The notes under the pieces were generated by a model, which was not told the origin of the DNA, did not search any database, and saw only the letters and a list, made by a program, of their open reading frames with translations. 24,418 nucleotides of DNA. Source: Fimivicinus intestinavium (GTDB lineage Bacteria > Bacillota > Clostridia > Oscillospirales > Acutalibacteraceae). The position numbers were made by a program, and so were the translations under genes. Below, one piece after another: positions 1 through 8,055 of the stretch (position 1 is its first letter; the number at the start of each line of letters is the position of its first letter). Location of the stretch: contig DVKY01000093.1 of the NCBI GenBank assembly GCA_018715765.1, forward strand, positions 1 to 24,418, read 5' to 3'.

Positions 1-133
1 TGTTGAGCACGATTTTATTATATCCTCATCCTTTCATTTTTTTGTTACACGGCTATGAATTTTCCTTGAACAATCCTGTTTGTTTCTGCAAATTTATAAG
101 ACGGTTTTACCCCAGTCGGTTGATTTGATTATG

Positions 134-181
134 AAAAAACCCCTATGCCGCTCGATTTAGAAACAGAAACCGGCACAGGGT
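134..181 (-). terminator. Rho-independent terminator after dnaJ
   Basis: Read on the minus strand, ACCCTGTGCCG pairs with CGGCATAGGGGT (one bulge, one G-U pair) across a loop of about 20 nt and is followed by six T. It lies just past the dnaJ stop and should end the heat-shock operon. Positions 1-133 upstream in plus coordinates hold no gene that I can support. Confidence 0.75.
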
Positions 182-197
182 ATTTTATCAAAGAAGA

Positions 198-1388
198 TTA
201 TTTATCTTTTTCCTTATTAATATTATCCTTCAGCTTATCGAAGAAGCTTTTGTGCCCCTCCGAGTGGCTTTCCTGCGGGTCATTCCCGCCGCTTGGCCGG
301 CCCCCGGATGCCTCTTCAAACTGGCGCAACAGCTCCTTCTGCCGGGCGCTAAGCTCGGTTGGCACCCGCACAAGGATCCGCACAAGCTGATCCCCTCTGC
401 CGCGACCGTTGAGGTTTTGGATACCGCGGCCGCGCAGCTTAAAGACAGTACCAGGCTGCGTGCCCTTAGGCATTTCATACTTTACCTTGCCATCCAGTGT
501 GGGCACCTGGAGCTCTGCTCCAAGCGCAGCCTGTGCAAAGGAAACATCTACATCGCACCACACATCATAACCGTCTCGCTCAAAGAAGGGGTGCGGGCGG
601 ACATTGACCGCCACGCGCAGGTCTCCTGCCGGGCCGCCGTTGAGGCCTGTATTGCCCTGCCCGCGAATGTTGACGATCTGACGGTCGTCAATGCCTGCCG
701 GGATGCTGACCTCCACTTTATGCGCCCGACGGATATGGCCGCTGCCACGGCATTTGGAGCAGGGTTTCTGAATGACCGTGCCCTTGCCGTTGCAGCGTGG
801 GCAGACCTTGGAGGTGGAAAACATGCCGAAGGGTGTGCGCTGCTGCGAACTAACCTGGCCGCGGCCGTTGCACTCCGGGCAGGTTTGGGGTGAGGAGCCC
901 TTTGCCGCGCCGGAACCAGCGCATTCGTCGCAGACCTCTACACGCATGGTTTCAATTGTGCGCTTACAGCCCTTAGCGGCTTCCTCAAATGAAATGGTGA
1001 TGCTTGTTGAATTATCGCTGCCGCGCTGCGGTGCGTTCGGATTCGACCGGCCGCCTCCGAAGCCGCCAAAACCGGACCCTCCAAAAAAGCTGCTGAAAAT
1101 ATCGCCAATATCAAAATCAAAGCCGCCTGCTCCGCCGGGGCCGCCTGCCCCATAGTTCGGGTCAACCCCTGCGTGGCCGAATTGGTCATACCGCGCTTTT
1201 TTTTCGCTGTCGGAGAGCACTTCATATGCTTCGTTGGCCTCTTTAAATTTGGCCTCTGCCTGTTTATCGCCCGGGTTTAGATCAGGGTGATATTTTTTCG
1301 CCAGCTGGCGGTATGCTTTTTTGATCTCATCCTCTGTCGCATTTCTGCTGACGCCGAGGACCTCATAATAATCTCGCTTTTCCGGCAA
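198..1388 (-). CDS. dnaJ: Chaperone protein DnaJ (Hsp40)
   Basis: Cytoplasmic co-chaperone that delivers unfolded clients to DnaK and stimulates its ATPase. In the 396-residue product the J domain fills the first 70 residues, with the HPD motif at 34-36. A Gly/Phe-rich linker follows (about 80-114), then four CxxCxGxG zinc-binding repeats starting at Cys153, 170, 196 and 210, then the C-terminal substrate-binding domains. Domain order and length are normal for type I DnaJ. I chose the TTG at 1388 as the start. An AAAGGAG ribosome binding site lies 8 nt before it, and translation then opens directly with the J domain. An upstream ATG would add 19 poorly conserved residues. It is the last gene of the hrcA-grpE-dnaK-dnaJ operon and sits 246 nt after dnaK, a gap that contains two hairpins. 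Confidence 0.96.
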   Translation of the reverse strand: MPEKRDYYEVLGVSRNATEDEIKKAYRQLAKKYHPDLNPGDKQAEAKFKEANEAYEVLSDSEKKARYDQFGHAGVDPNYGAGGPGGAGGFDFDIGDIFSSFFGGSGFGGFGGGRSNPNAPQRGSDNSTSITISFEEAAKGCKRTIETMRVEVCDECAGSGAAKGSSPQTCPECNGRGQVSSQQRTPFGMFSTSKVCPRCNGKGTVIQKPCSKCRGSGHIRRAHKVEVSIPAGIDDRQIVNIRGQGNTGLNGGPAGDLRVAVNVRPHPFFERDGYDVWCDVDVSFAQAALGAELQVPTLDGKVKYEMPKGTQPGTVFKLRGRGIQNLNGRGRGDQLVRILVRVPTELSARQKELLRQFEEASGGRPSGGNDPQESHSEGHKSFFDKLKDNINKEKDK

Positions 1389-1474
1389 GTGAAACGCTCC
1401 TTTCAGGGGCCCTGGCCCGTGGCTGCCGCGCCCTGCTGCAATCAAAGGGGCACAGCCCCGTCATGTAACGTCTT

Positions 1475-1498
1475 GAAGGAGCGCGCCGGCGCTCCTTC
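1475..1498. other. Hairpin in the dnaK-dnaJ intergenic region, dnaJ side
   Basis: GAAGGAGCGC and GCGCTCCTTC form a perfect 10-bp stem with a 4-nt loop, about 87 nt upstream of the dnaJ start. There is no T-run on either strand, so it is not a simple terminator. It could stabilise or process the operon mRNA. The stem carries an AGGAG sequence, but no start codon follows it. Confidence 0.5.
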
Positions 1499-1569
1499 CT
1501 TATCAGAATTATCATTGTCGCCGCCCCCCTTCCGGCAGGCGGGCGCCCAGCCTTGCGGTATATCCGCCC

Positions 1570-1602
1570 GCAACCTCAGGCGGTAAAACCACCTGAGGTT
1601 GC
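1570..1602 (-). other. Hairpin just downstream of the dnaK stop
   Basis: GCAACCTCAGG and CCTGAGGTTGC form a perfect 11-bp stem. Three more pairs sit inside after one mismatch, around a 3-nt loop. It starts 33 nt after the dnaK stop and has no T-run on the minus strand. It could be an mRNA 3'-end stabiliser, a processing site or a leaky terminator that lowers dnaJ expression relative to dnaK. Role inferred only. Confidence 0.5.
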
Positions 1603-1634
1603 AGAAAAACAACGCCGCTCAAGCAGGGCAATTT

Positions 1635-3485
1635 TTATTTTTTGCTGTCGTCATCCGTGACGTCGGTATAATTGGCCTCATAGTAGCCATTGGCGTCCGG
1701 GCCGGCCTGCTGGCCGCCCGCCGTGCCGGCATCCTGCGCTTCACCCTGCGGCTGCGCGGCCTTATAGAGCGTTTCAGAAATCTCATAGAATTTTTTCGTC
1801 AGCTCTTCCTGGCGGGATTTGATAAGGTTGAGATCCTGGCCCTTCAGCGCTTCCTTCAGGGCGTCCGTCTTTTCCTGAAGCTCCTTTTTATCAGCCTCGG
1901 GGAATTTATCGCCTTCCTCGCTGATCACCTTTTCGCACTGGTATACGAGCTGGTCGGCGTTGTTGCGTGCATCAATCTCCTCGCGGCGCTGCTTATCCTC
2001 CTCTGCATACCGTTCGGCCTCCTTCACGGCCTTTTCGATATCCTCTTTGGACATATTGGTTGAAGAGGTGATGGAAATGGATTGCTCCTTGCCAGTGCCC
2101 AAATCCTTTGCGGAAACGTGGACGATGCCGTTGGCGTCAATATCAAACGTGACCTCAATCTGCGGCACGCCGCGGCGGGCCGGTAAAATTCCATCCAGAT
2201 GGAATACGCCGAGCGTTTTATTATCCTTTGCCATCTCGCGCTCGCCCTGCAGCACATGCACCTCAACGGAGGGCTGGTTGTCGGCTGCGGTGGAGAAGAT
2301 CTGGCTCTTTTTGATCGGGATGGTGGAGTTGCGCTCAATGATTTTGGTGTTGACGCCGCCCATGGTCTCAATGCCCAGCGACAGCGGGGTTACGTCAAGC
2401 AGCAGCAGGCCTTTGACCTCGCCGCCGAGCACGCCCGCCTGCAGCGCGGCGCCGATAGCGACGCACTCGTCAGGATTGATGCCCTTAAAGGGCTCCTTGC
2501 CCATATACTTCTGAATGGCCTCCTGCACCGCAGGAATGCGGGAGGAGCCGCCTACCATCAGCACCTTGTCGATTTCGCTGTTTTTCAAGCCGGAGTCGGA
2601 CATTGCCTGACGCACAGGGCCCATCGTGCTCTCTACCAGGTCGGCAGTCAGCTCGTTAAACTTGGCGCGGGTAAGCGTTGCCTCCAAATGCTTCGGGCCG
2701 TTGGCGTCCGCTGTGATGAAGGGCAGGCTGATGTTGGAGGTGGTCACGCCGGAGAGCTCGATCTTTGCCTTCTCCGCCGCTTCCTTCAGGCGCTGCATGG
2801 CCATTTTGTCGCCGCGCAGATCAACGCCCTGCTCCTTTTTGAAATTATCTGCCAGCCAGTCGATCACGCGCTGGTCGAAGTCGTCTCCGCCGAGGTGGTT
2901 GTTGCCTGCTGTGGCAAGCACCTCCTGCACGCCGTCTCCCATCTCGATGATGGACACATCGAACGTGCCGCCGCCAAGGTCGTAGACCATCACCTTCTGG
3001 TCGGTCTCCTTATCGATGCCATAGGCAAGCGCTGCGGCCGTGGGCTCGTTGATGATGCGCTTGACCTCCAGGCCCGCGATCTTGCCCGCATCCTTTGTTG
3101 CCTGGCGCTGGGAATCGGTAAAATAAGCCGGCACCGTGATAACGGCCTCCGTTACCTTATCGCCCAGATAAGCCTCGGCATCCGTTTTCAGCTTTTGCAG
3201 GATCATAGCGGAAATTTCCTGCGGAGTATACTTTTTGCCGTCGATCGATACATGATAATCAGAACCCATCTGCCGTTTGATGGAAGAAACCGTGCGATCC
3301 GGATTGGTGATAGCCTGGCGTTTTGCCACCTGGCCGACCATGCGTTCGCCCGTCTTGGAGAACGCAACCACGCTCGGCGTTGTGCGCGCGCCTTCCGCAT
3401 TCGGAATAACGACCGGCTCGCCGCCTTCAATCACTGCCACACAAGAGTTTGTTGTGCCTAAATCAATGCCAATTACTTTTGCCAT
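1635..3485 (-). CDS. dnaK: Molecular chaperone DnaK (Hsp70)
   Basis: Cytoplasmic ATP-driven chaperone working with DnaJ and GrpE. The 616-residue protein opens with the phosphate-binding loop GIDLGTTNS. It carries the second actin-like phosphate loop DLGGGTFDVS near residue 168, the adenosine motif VGGSSRIPAV near 307, and the interdomain linker LLLLDVTPLSLG near 358. The beta-sandwich peptide-binding domain and alpha-helical lid follow. The tail is Gly/Gln-rich and ends in the acidic run VTDDDSKK. The length is typical of Gram-positive DnaK, which lacks the insertion found near the N terminus of proteobacterial forms. A GGGAGG ribosome binding site lies 9 nt before the ATG. It is the third gene of the operon, 152 nt after grpE. 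Confidence 0.98.
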   Translation of the reverse strand: MAKVIGIDLGTTNSCVAVIEGGEPVVIPNAEGARTTPSVVAFSKTGERMVGQVAKRQAITNPDRTVSSIKRQMGSDYHVSIDGKKYTPQEISAMILQKLKTDAEAYLGDKVTEAVITVPAYFTDSQRQATKDAGKIAGLEVKRIINEPTAAALAYGIDKETDQKVMVYDLGGGTFDVSIIEMGDGVQEVLATAGNNHLGGDDFDQRVIDWLADNFKKEQGVDLRGDKMAMQRLKEAAEKAKIELSGVTTSNISLPFITADANGPKHLEATLTRAKFNELTADLVESTMGPVRQAMSDSGLKNSEIDKVLMVGGSSRIPAVQEAIQKYMGKEPFKGINPDECVAIGAALQAGVLGGEVKGLLLLDVTPLSLGIETMGGVNTKIIERNSTIPIKKSQIFSTAADNQPSVEVHVLQGEREMAKDNKTLGVFHLDGILPARRGVPQIEVTFDIDANGIVHVSAKDLGTGKEQSISITSSTNMSKEDIEKAVKEAERYAEEDKQRREEIDARNNADQLVYQCEKVISEEGDKFPEADKKELQEKTDALKEALKGQDLNLIKSRQEELTKKFYEISETLYKAAQPQGEAQDAGTAGGQQAGPDANGYYEANYTDVTDDDSKK

Positions 3486-3537
3486 AAGAAACAGCCTCCC
3501 AATTAGTACCGGTTGATTTTTTCAAAATTTATATCAG

Positions 3538-3558
3538 ATCAAGCGGATTCCCGCTGAT
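3538..3558. other. Small hairpin between grpE and dnaK
   Basis: On the plus strand ATCAAGCGG and CCGCTGAT pair with one bulged A and a 4-nt loop, in the 152-nt gap about 55 nt before dnaK. No T-run is present. It may be an mRNA processing or stability element. Low confidence. Confidence 0.3.
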
Positions 3559-3637
3559 TTGCTTTACGTTTTTGCGCCTGAGGGTTTGTAGAGCAACGCT
3601 CCCTCGCCCCAAGGCGCCGGAATCAAGCAGAGGTTCC

Positions 3638-4216
3638 CTAGTTTGCAACCTTGACCATCGCATGGCGCAGCACCCGGTCGCCCAGCCTGTAGCCCTTGCT
3701 GAACACATCTGTTACAACGTTTTCGCCAAGCGCTTCATCCTCCACATGCATCACTGCGTTGTGGATGTTTGGGTCGAAGGGATCGCCTTCTGCGCCAAAG
3801 GCCTCCACGCCAAGCTTCTTCATGATTTCCATCAGCTGCTGAAAGGTCATGGAGATACCCTTTTGAAAATCCTCATAGCTCGCTTCCCGGTTCTGCGCAG
3901 CGCGCTCAAAGTTATCAATCACCGGCAAAACCTCTGCCAAAACGGATGCCTTGGTATCGTTGAACGCCGCCTCCCGTTCGCGCTGCGAGCGCTTGCGGAA
4001 ATTGTCGTACTCCGCGGCAAGCCGCAGATATTGATCCTTCTGGGCGTCCAGTTCTTTCTGCATCGCGTCAAGCTGCTCCTGCAGCTTTGCCGCCTGATCC
4101 TTCTTCTCTTTTTTGTCCTTGCGCTTTGGAGCTTCTTTTTCCTGCTCTGGGGCTGCTGCCTCCGGCTGCTGCCCGGCATTCTCCTTCTCCTGCTCAGCGC
4201 CCTGCGTTGTATTCAT
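3638..4216 (-). CDS. grpE: Nucleotide exchange factor GrpE
   Basis: Releases ADP from DnaK and so resets the chaperone cycle. It acts as a homodimer in the cytoplasm. The N-terminal 60 residues are rich in Glu, Gln and Lys (EKENAGQQPEAA, EAPKRKDKKEKKD). A long predicted coiled coil follows (LQEQLDAMQKELDAQKDQYLRLAAEYDNFRKRS) with the family signature around AEYDNFRKR. The beta-rich head contains DPNIHNAVMHVED and the terminal GYRLGDRVLRHAMVKVA. Two starts are possible: ATG at 4225 (195 residues), only 3 nt after AAAGGA, or ATG at 4216 (192 residues), at better spacing, which I prefer. It lies 42 nt after hrcA in the same operon. Confidence 0.95.
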   Translation of the reverse strand: MNTTQGAEQEKENAGQQPEAAAPEQEKEAPKRKDKKEKKDQAAKLQEQLDAMQKELDAQKDQYLRLAAEYDNFRKRSQREREAAFNDTKASVLAEVLPVIDNFERAAQNREASYEDFQKGISMTFQQLMEIMKKLGVEAFGAEGDPFDPNIHNAVMHVEDEALGENVVTDVFSKGYRLGDRVLRHAMVKVAN

Positions 4217-4258
4217 GCGCTCCATCCGTCCTTTCTTGCATTTTGTCAGTCCTTACCG

Positions 4259-5314
4259 CTATGGTTCCCCCGGCCCGGAGCCTTCGCCGCCGCCCAGCGC
4301 CTCGCCAAGCAGGCGGCCGACCAGCTTCGTCAGGTATTCCACATTCGGAATCAGCTTTGCATAATCAATACGCGTGGGGCCAATGATGCCCAGCACGCCG
4401 CCTCGCCGGCCTGCAATGGTATAGCGAGCCACAATCAGGCTGGAGTTTTCCAGCTCATGAAATGGGGTTTCGCGCCCGATGATTACACGCAGGGGACCGG
4501 AGCCCGTGGTGGAAAGCAGCTGGCTCATTGGCTCGCCGCTCCCCAAAAATTCAAGCAGCTCATAGGCGTTGTCTCCCAGCTCGCGGTGATGCAGGAGGTT
4601 CGTCTGCCCTTCCAGCAGAATCTCTTCCTTTGCCGCGTCCCATGCAAGCTCTGAAAGCGCGATCAAAATTTGCTGCATCAGCGCCGCGTCAGAGCCCAGC
4701 AGGGGTGTGAGCCGTTTGATGAGCACCAGGTTGATATTCGCCACCGGCTGCCCCAGAAACGTATGCTCTGTAATCGCATAAAAATTCTCAATCAGCTCAG
4801 CCGTTACCGGCCTGGGCAGCCGGCAGCCGCGGCTGCGCACGACGCCGTTGGATGTGACCAAAACGAGCATGATCGTGCTGCCGCCCATTGGAAGCAGATC
4901 CACCTTGCGGATCACGGCGGATTCATCCGCCGGTGTGGTGGATACGGCTGCGCAGTTGGTAATTTCCGCGAGCAGCTCGCCCGCCTGCTCCAGAATCTGT
5001 TCCGGATCGCCGGAGTGCGCGGCCATGCTTTCCTCCAGCGCGCGCCGCTGCCTGGAGCCCAGCGCACGGCAATTCATCAGGTGATCGACATAATAGCGAT
5101 AGCCCAGATGCGAGGGCACGCGCCCTGCCGAGGTGTGCGGCTGCTCAATCAGCCCCAGCTCCGCCAGCGCCGCCATCTCGTTGCGGATCGTCGCGGAGGA
5201 AACCGACATTTCAAACAGGCTGCACAGGGCTTTAGAGCCGACCGGCTCGCCGGAAGCGATGAACTGCTCGACGATTGCCGCAAGAATGCGCTGCCTGCGC
5301 TCGCTCAATTCCAT
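4259..5314 (-). CDS. hrcA: Heat-inducible transcription repressor HrcA
   Basis: Repressor of class I heat-shock genes that binds CIRCE and depends on GroEL for activity in characterised Firmicutes. The 351-residue product begins with a winged helix-turn-helix (ELSERRQRILAAIVEQF, SVSSATIRNEMAALAELGL, then the HTSAGRVPSHLGYRYYVD wing). A GAF-like effector domain follows (LVLVTSNGVVRSR), and the C-terminal part includes GPTRIDYAKLIPNVEYL. The start at 5314 is supported by GGAGGTGA 7 nt upstream. An upstream ATG at 5374 would begin inside the CIRCE operator. It is first in the operon, and the CIRCE 54 nt upstream indicates autoregulation. Confidence 0.97.
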   Translation of the reverse strand: MELSERRQRILAAIVEQFIASGEPVGSKALCSLFEMSVSSATIRNEMAALAELGLIEQPHTSAGRVPSHLGYRYYVDHLMNCRALGSRQRRALEESMAAHSGDPEQILEQAGELLAEITNCAAVSTTPADESAVIRKVDLLPMGGSTIMLVLVTSNGVVRSRGCRLPRPVTAELIENFYAITEHTFLGQPVANINLVLIKRLTPLLGSDAALMQQILIALSELAWDAAKEEILLEGQTNLLHHRELGDNAYELLEFLGSGEPMSQLLSTTGSGPLRVIIGRETPFHELENSSLIVARYTIAGRRGGVLGIIGPTRIDYAKLIPNVEYLTKLVGRLLGEALGGGEGSGPGEP

Positions 5315-5367
5315 CTGCCGGTCACCTCCATTCCTTTTCAAAAAAGGCCAGTCATTTTTCAAGAGCG

Positions 5368-5394
5368 TTAGCACTCAATTACTATGAGTGCTAA
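5368..5394. promoter_or_regulatory. CIRCE operator (HrcA binding site)
   Basis: TTAGCACTC, a 9-nt spacer and GAGTGCTAA form the perfect 9-9-9 consensus inverted repeat. It begins about 10 nt downstream of the hrcA -10 box, so it covers or immediately follows the transcription start. HrcA should repress the whole hrcA-grpE-dnaK-dnaJ operon from here. Confidence 0.98.
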
Positions 5395-5403
5395 CTAACA
5401 TAT

Positions 5404-5432
5404 ACTATACATCGGGCCTTTCACCTTGTCAA
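5404..5432 (-). promoter_or_regulatory. Sigma-A promoter of the hrcA operon
   Basis: On the minus strand the -35 TTGACA (5432-5427) and -10 TATAGT (5409-5404) are separated by exactly 17 bp. The CIRCE operator follows directly. This near-consensus promoter is what would be expected for a repressor-controlled heat-shock operon. Confidence 0.92.
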
Positions 5433-5548
5433 CATTTCAATTATGAACACTTTGTAAAACCTTTGCGCAGCCCTGTTCACAATCGTTTTCGATTTTCCGG
5501 CGGCTGCCTGGCTGTGGAGATGGACGCTTAAAAAATACAAACAACGGA

Positions 5549-5577
5549 TTGTAAAAATCAATCGGATATATTATAAT
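5549..5577 (+). promoter_or_regulatory. Likely sigma-A promoter of the GH30-fuc operon
   Basis: TTGTAA (5549-5554) and TATAAT (5572-5577) are separated by 17 bp. The leader is about 90 nt. A small TGTGC-TTTT-GCACA hairpin at 5592-5605 is followed by a T-rich stretch, which could be a weak attenuator. The promoter is divergent from hrcA, with about 115 bp between the two -35 boxes. Confidence 0.7.
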
Positions 5578-5670
5578 ATTCCCATATTCTTTGTGCTTTT
5601 GCACAGCTTATTTTTGTAGAGAAAGCATAGACAGCATCTGTGCGCACGGATGCCAAAGGAGCGATATTGT

Positions 5671-7167
5671 ATGCTGCAAGCAGCAGGGCGGATTTTATCG
5701 ATATTACTGACGGCCGTCATCTCCCTGTGCAATCTGGCGGGAGATCAGATTTTTGGCATCCGGCCGCCTGAGGAACCCGTCTATTCCCTGACGCAGGCTG
5801 ACCGCACATATCAAATAGCATCTGATGTTTCCTCAGTGCTTACCAGCAACGATCAGGCGCACCTGCTAGAGACCCAGGGGGCCATTTCTCCGGGCGGGAG
5901 CGAGGGAGACCGGATTCAGATTTATCCCGCTCAGACCGGGCAATCCATTGCAGGGTTCGGCGCGTCCATTACGGATTCCTCTGCGTATCTCATCCATCAG
6001 GTGCTGGAGGAACCGGCGCGCGGCTCGCTTATGCGCGCGCTCTTCAGCCAGGAGGAGGGGATCGGCCTTTCCTTTATGCGCCAGCCGATGGGAGCGAGCG
6101 ATTTTGCACGTGAAGCCTATACATACGACGATATGCCCGCCTGGGAAAGCGATTATGCGTTAAAAAATTTTTCAATTGCGCATGACCAGGAGGATATCCT
6201 GCCTCTGCTCCGGCAGGCAAAGGCGCTGAACCCGGAGCTTACGGTTATGGCGACGCCCTGGAGCCCGCCCGCCTGGATGAAAACGGGGCAGAGCCTAACG
6301 GGCAGCAAGGGCGGAATCCTGCGCCCCTCCTGTTATGATGCTTACGCCCGTTATTTTGTAAAATTTATTGAGGCATATGAGCGGGAAGGAATCCCGATTT
6401 ATGCCGTCACCGTGCAGAACGAGCCCAATTACGCGCCGGAGACCTATCCCGGTATGAGGATGAGCGCTGTGCAGCAGGTGGATTTTATCAACAACCACCT
6501 TGGCCCGGCTTTTGAGCAGGCGGGGCTTTCTACAAAAATCCTCTGCTATGACCACAACTGGGATAACGCCGCTTATGCAAAAACAGTGCTTTCCTGCGCA
6601 GGGCGCTATGTCAGCGGCTCTGCCTGGCATGTGTATGGGGGCAGCCCTTCTACGCAATCGCTGATTCAAAGCCTGTTCCCGGAGAAGGAGATTTATTTTA
6701 CCGAGGATTCCGGCGGAGAATGGGTGGATGGCGGCAGTTTCTCCGGCGGCTTCCCCAGCACGGTTGGCATGGGGATTCAGGCGCTGCGCAACCATTCGCG
6801 CACCTTTGTGCTGTGGAACCTGGCGCTGGATGAGAATAACGGCCCTGTGCTCCCAACCTCGGAGCGGAGCACCTGCCGCGGGGTTGTGACCGTCAACCAG
6901 CAGACAAAGCAGGTTACCTATAACCTGGATTATTATGCGCTTGGCCATTTCAGCAAATTCATCCGGCCCGGAGCCGTCCGCCTGATGAGCGATTCCACCA
7001 TCAGCGGGATGAATAACGTCGTCTTTCGCAATCCGGATGGTACGGTCGCCATGGTGGCCATCAATAATAACAGCATGGCCAAGACGATCTGCGTCGCCTA
7101 TGGCGAGGAGACGTTTTCCGCCACCGTGCCTGCACAGGCGACCATGACCTTCTGCTGGCAGGGGTGA
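5671..7167 (+). CDS. Glycoside hydrolase family 30 protein (glucosylceramidase-like)
   Basis: Retaining beta-glycosidase of the GH30 superfamily (clan GH-A). Known family activities include glucosylceramidase, endo-beta-1,6-glucanase, beta-xylosidase and beta-fucosidase. In the 498-residue product the (beta/alpha)8 barrel holds GFGASITDSSAYL, ATPWSPPAWMKT, VTVQNEPNY with the acid/base Glu251, and IYFTEDSGGEW with the nucleophile Glu345. A C-terminal beta-sandwich ends at MVAINNNS...TMTFCWQG. The N terminus has a hydrophobic stretch (about 8-24) that may be a signal peptide or membrane anchor, though only one Arg precedes it. I chose ATG 5671 because AAAGGAG lies 9 nt upstream. ATG 5650 would add 7 residues. 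It is first in an apparent operon with L-fucose genes, 42 nt before fucA with a small hairpin between (7172-7186). Substrate is not determined by sequence. Confidence 0.9.
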   Translation: MLQAAGRILSILLTAVISLCNLAGDQIFGIRPPEEPVYSLTQADRTYQIASDVSSVLTSNDQAHLLETQGAISPGGSEGDRIQIYPAQTGQSIAGFGASITDSSAYLIHQVLEEPARGSLMRALFSQEEGIGLSFMRQPMGASDFAREAYTYDDMPAWESDYALKNFSIAHDQEDILPLLRQAKALNPELTVMATPWSPPAWMKTGQSLTGSKGGILRPSCYDAYARYFVKFIEAYEREGIPIYAVTVQNEPNYAPETYPGMRMSAVQQVDFINNHLGPAFEQAGLSTKILCYDHNWDNAAYAKTVLSCAGRYVSGSAWHVYGGSPSTQSLIQSLFPEKEIYFTEDSGGEWVDGGSFSGGFPSTVGMGIQALRNHSRTFVLWNLALDENNGPVLPTSERSTCRGVVTVNQQTKQVTYNLDYYALGHFSKFIRPGAVRLMSDSTISGMNNVVFRNPDGTVAMVAINNNSMAKTICVAYGEETFSATVPAQATMTFCWQG

Positions 7168-7209
7168 TATTCGGGCGGTTCGCCCGTAGATGATAAGGGG
7201 GATTTTTTG

Positions 7210-7896
7210 ATGAACGAAATGGAATGCAAGGAACAAATCTGCGATGTCTGCCACAAGATGTGGCAGCTTGGGTGGGTGGCCGCGAACGACGGCAATGTTT
7301 CCGTCAAGCTGGAGGATGGCACCTTCTTTGCCACGCCAACCGGCATCAGCAAAAGCTTTATCACGCCGGAAAAGCTTGTGCGCATCAACGCGCAGGGCGA
7401 GGTGCTGGAGGGGCTGGCGGGCTACCGCCCATCCTCTGAGATCAAGATGCACCTGCGCTGCTACCAGGAGCGCGCGGATGTGGGCGCGGTCGTCCATGCC
7501 CATCCGCCGACGGCGACCGGCTTTGCTGTGGCGCACCTGGATATGGACCGCTACAACATGATCGAAACGGTGCTGACGCTCGGCAGCGTGCCTGTGACGC
7601 CATATGGCACCCCCTCCACTTATGAGGTGCCGGAGGCTATTGCTCCCTATTTGCAGGAGCATGACGCGCTGCTGCTGATGAACCACGGCGCGCTGACGGT
7701 CGGCTGCGACCTCATCACCGCCTATTACCGGATGGAGACGCTGGAGCTCAACGCAAAAATCAGCTTGGTTGCGCATCTGCTCGGCGGTGAGCGGGAAATC
7801 TCCCGTGAGAATATTGACCGGCTCTGCTCCATGCGGGAGGGGTACGGCGTCACAGGCCGGCACCCAGGCTTTAAGCATTACCGGGAGGAGAAATAG
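7210..7896 (+). CDS. fucA: L-fuculose-1-phosphate aldolase (class II aldolase)
   Basis: Cleaves L-fuculose 1-phosphate to DHAP and L-lactaldehyde using zinc. The 228-residue protein has the class II aldolase/adducin fold. Motifs are NDGNVSVKL, TPTGISKSF, SSE (Glu77), HAHPPTATGFA (His96, His98) and MNHGALTVG (His159). These match Glu73, His92, His94 and His155 of E. coli FucA with a constant offset of four, so the metal site and catalytic Glu are intact. AAGGGGG lies 8 nt before ATG 7210. A TTG directly upstream is less likely as the start. Sequence alone does not fully exclude other class II aldolases such as RhaD-like or pentulose-phosphate enzymes. The neighbouring fucU and fucI make FucA the best call. 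Confidence 0.9.
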   Translation: MNEMECKEQICDVCHKMWQLGWVAANDGNVSVKLEDGTFFATPTGISKSFITPEKLVRINAQGEVLEGLAGYRPSSEIKMHLRCYQERADVGAVVHAHPPTATGFAVAHLDMDRYNMIETVLTLGSVPVTPYGTPSTYEVPEAIAPYLQEHDALLLMNHGALTVGCDLITAYYRMETLELNAKISLVAHLLGGEREISRENIDRLCSMREGYGVTGRHPGFKHYREEK

Positions 7897-8055
7897 AGCG
7901 GAAAATTGCGGCCTGCAGGGAGCTCTGCAGAAGCCGGAGGGCCTTCCCCTCAAGCACGGAAGGCAGCGCTGTACGGTGATTCAGCTGTGAAAAGCGGAAC
8001 ACTCCGCACAGCGAGTTAAAGGGTTTTATTATATATAAAGGAAGGAAATGGTTCC

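Noticed and set aside
2199..3461. 420-codon open frame on the plus strand opposite dnaK
   Set aside because: Antisense frame of a highly conserved gene; no ribosome binding site and no family resemblance.
5481..5494. AATCG-tttt-CGATT as a catabolite-control (cre) or LacI-type operator
   Set aside because: It lacks the central CG and flanking pattern of a cre site and lies 55 nt upstream of the promoter; too short to claim.
6295..7953. 552-codon open frame on the minus strand opposite the GH30 and fucA genes
   Set aside because: It is antisense to two genes with intact catalytic motifs, and its product has low-complexity composition and no known domain.
7897..8055. Riboswitch or internal promoter before fucU
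   Set aside because: Only short stems and AT-rich bases were found; no known riboswitch core and no -35/-10 pair at 16-18 bp spacing.
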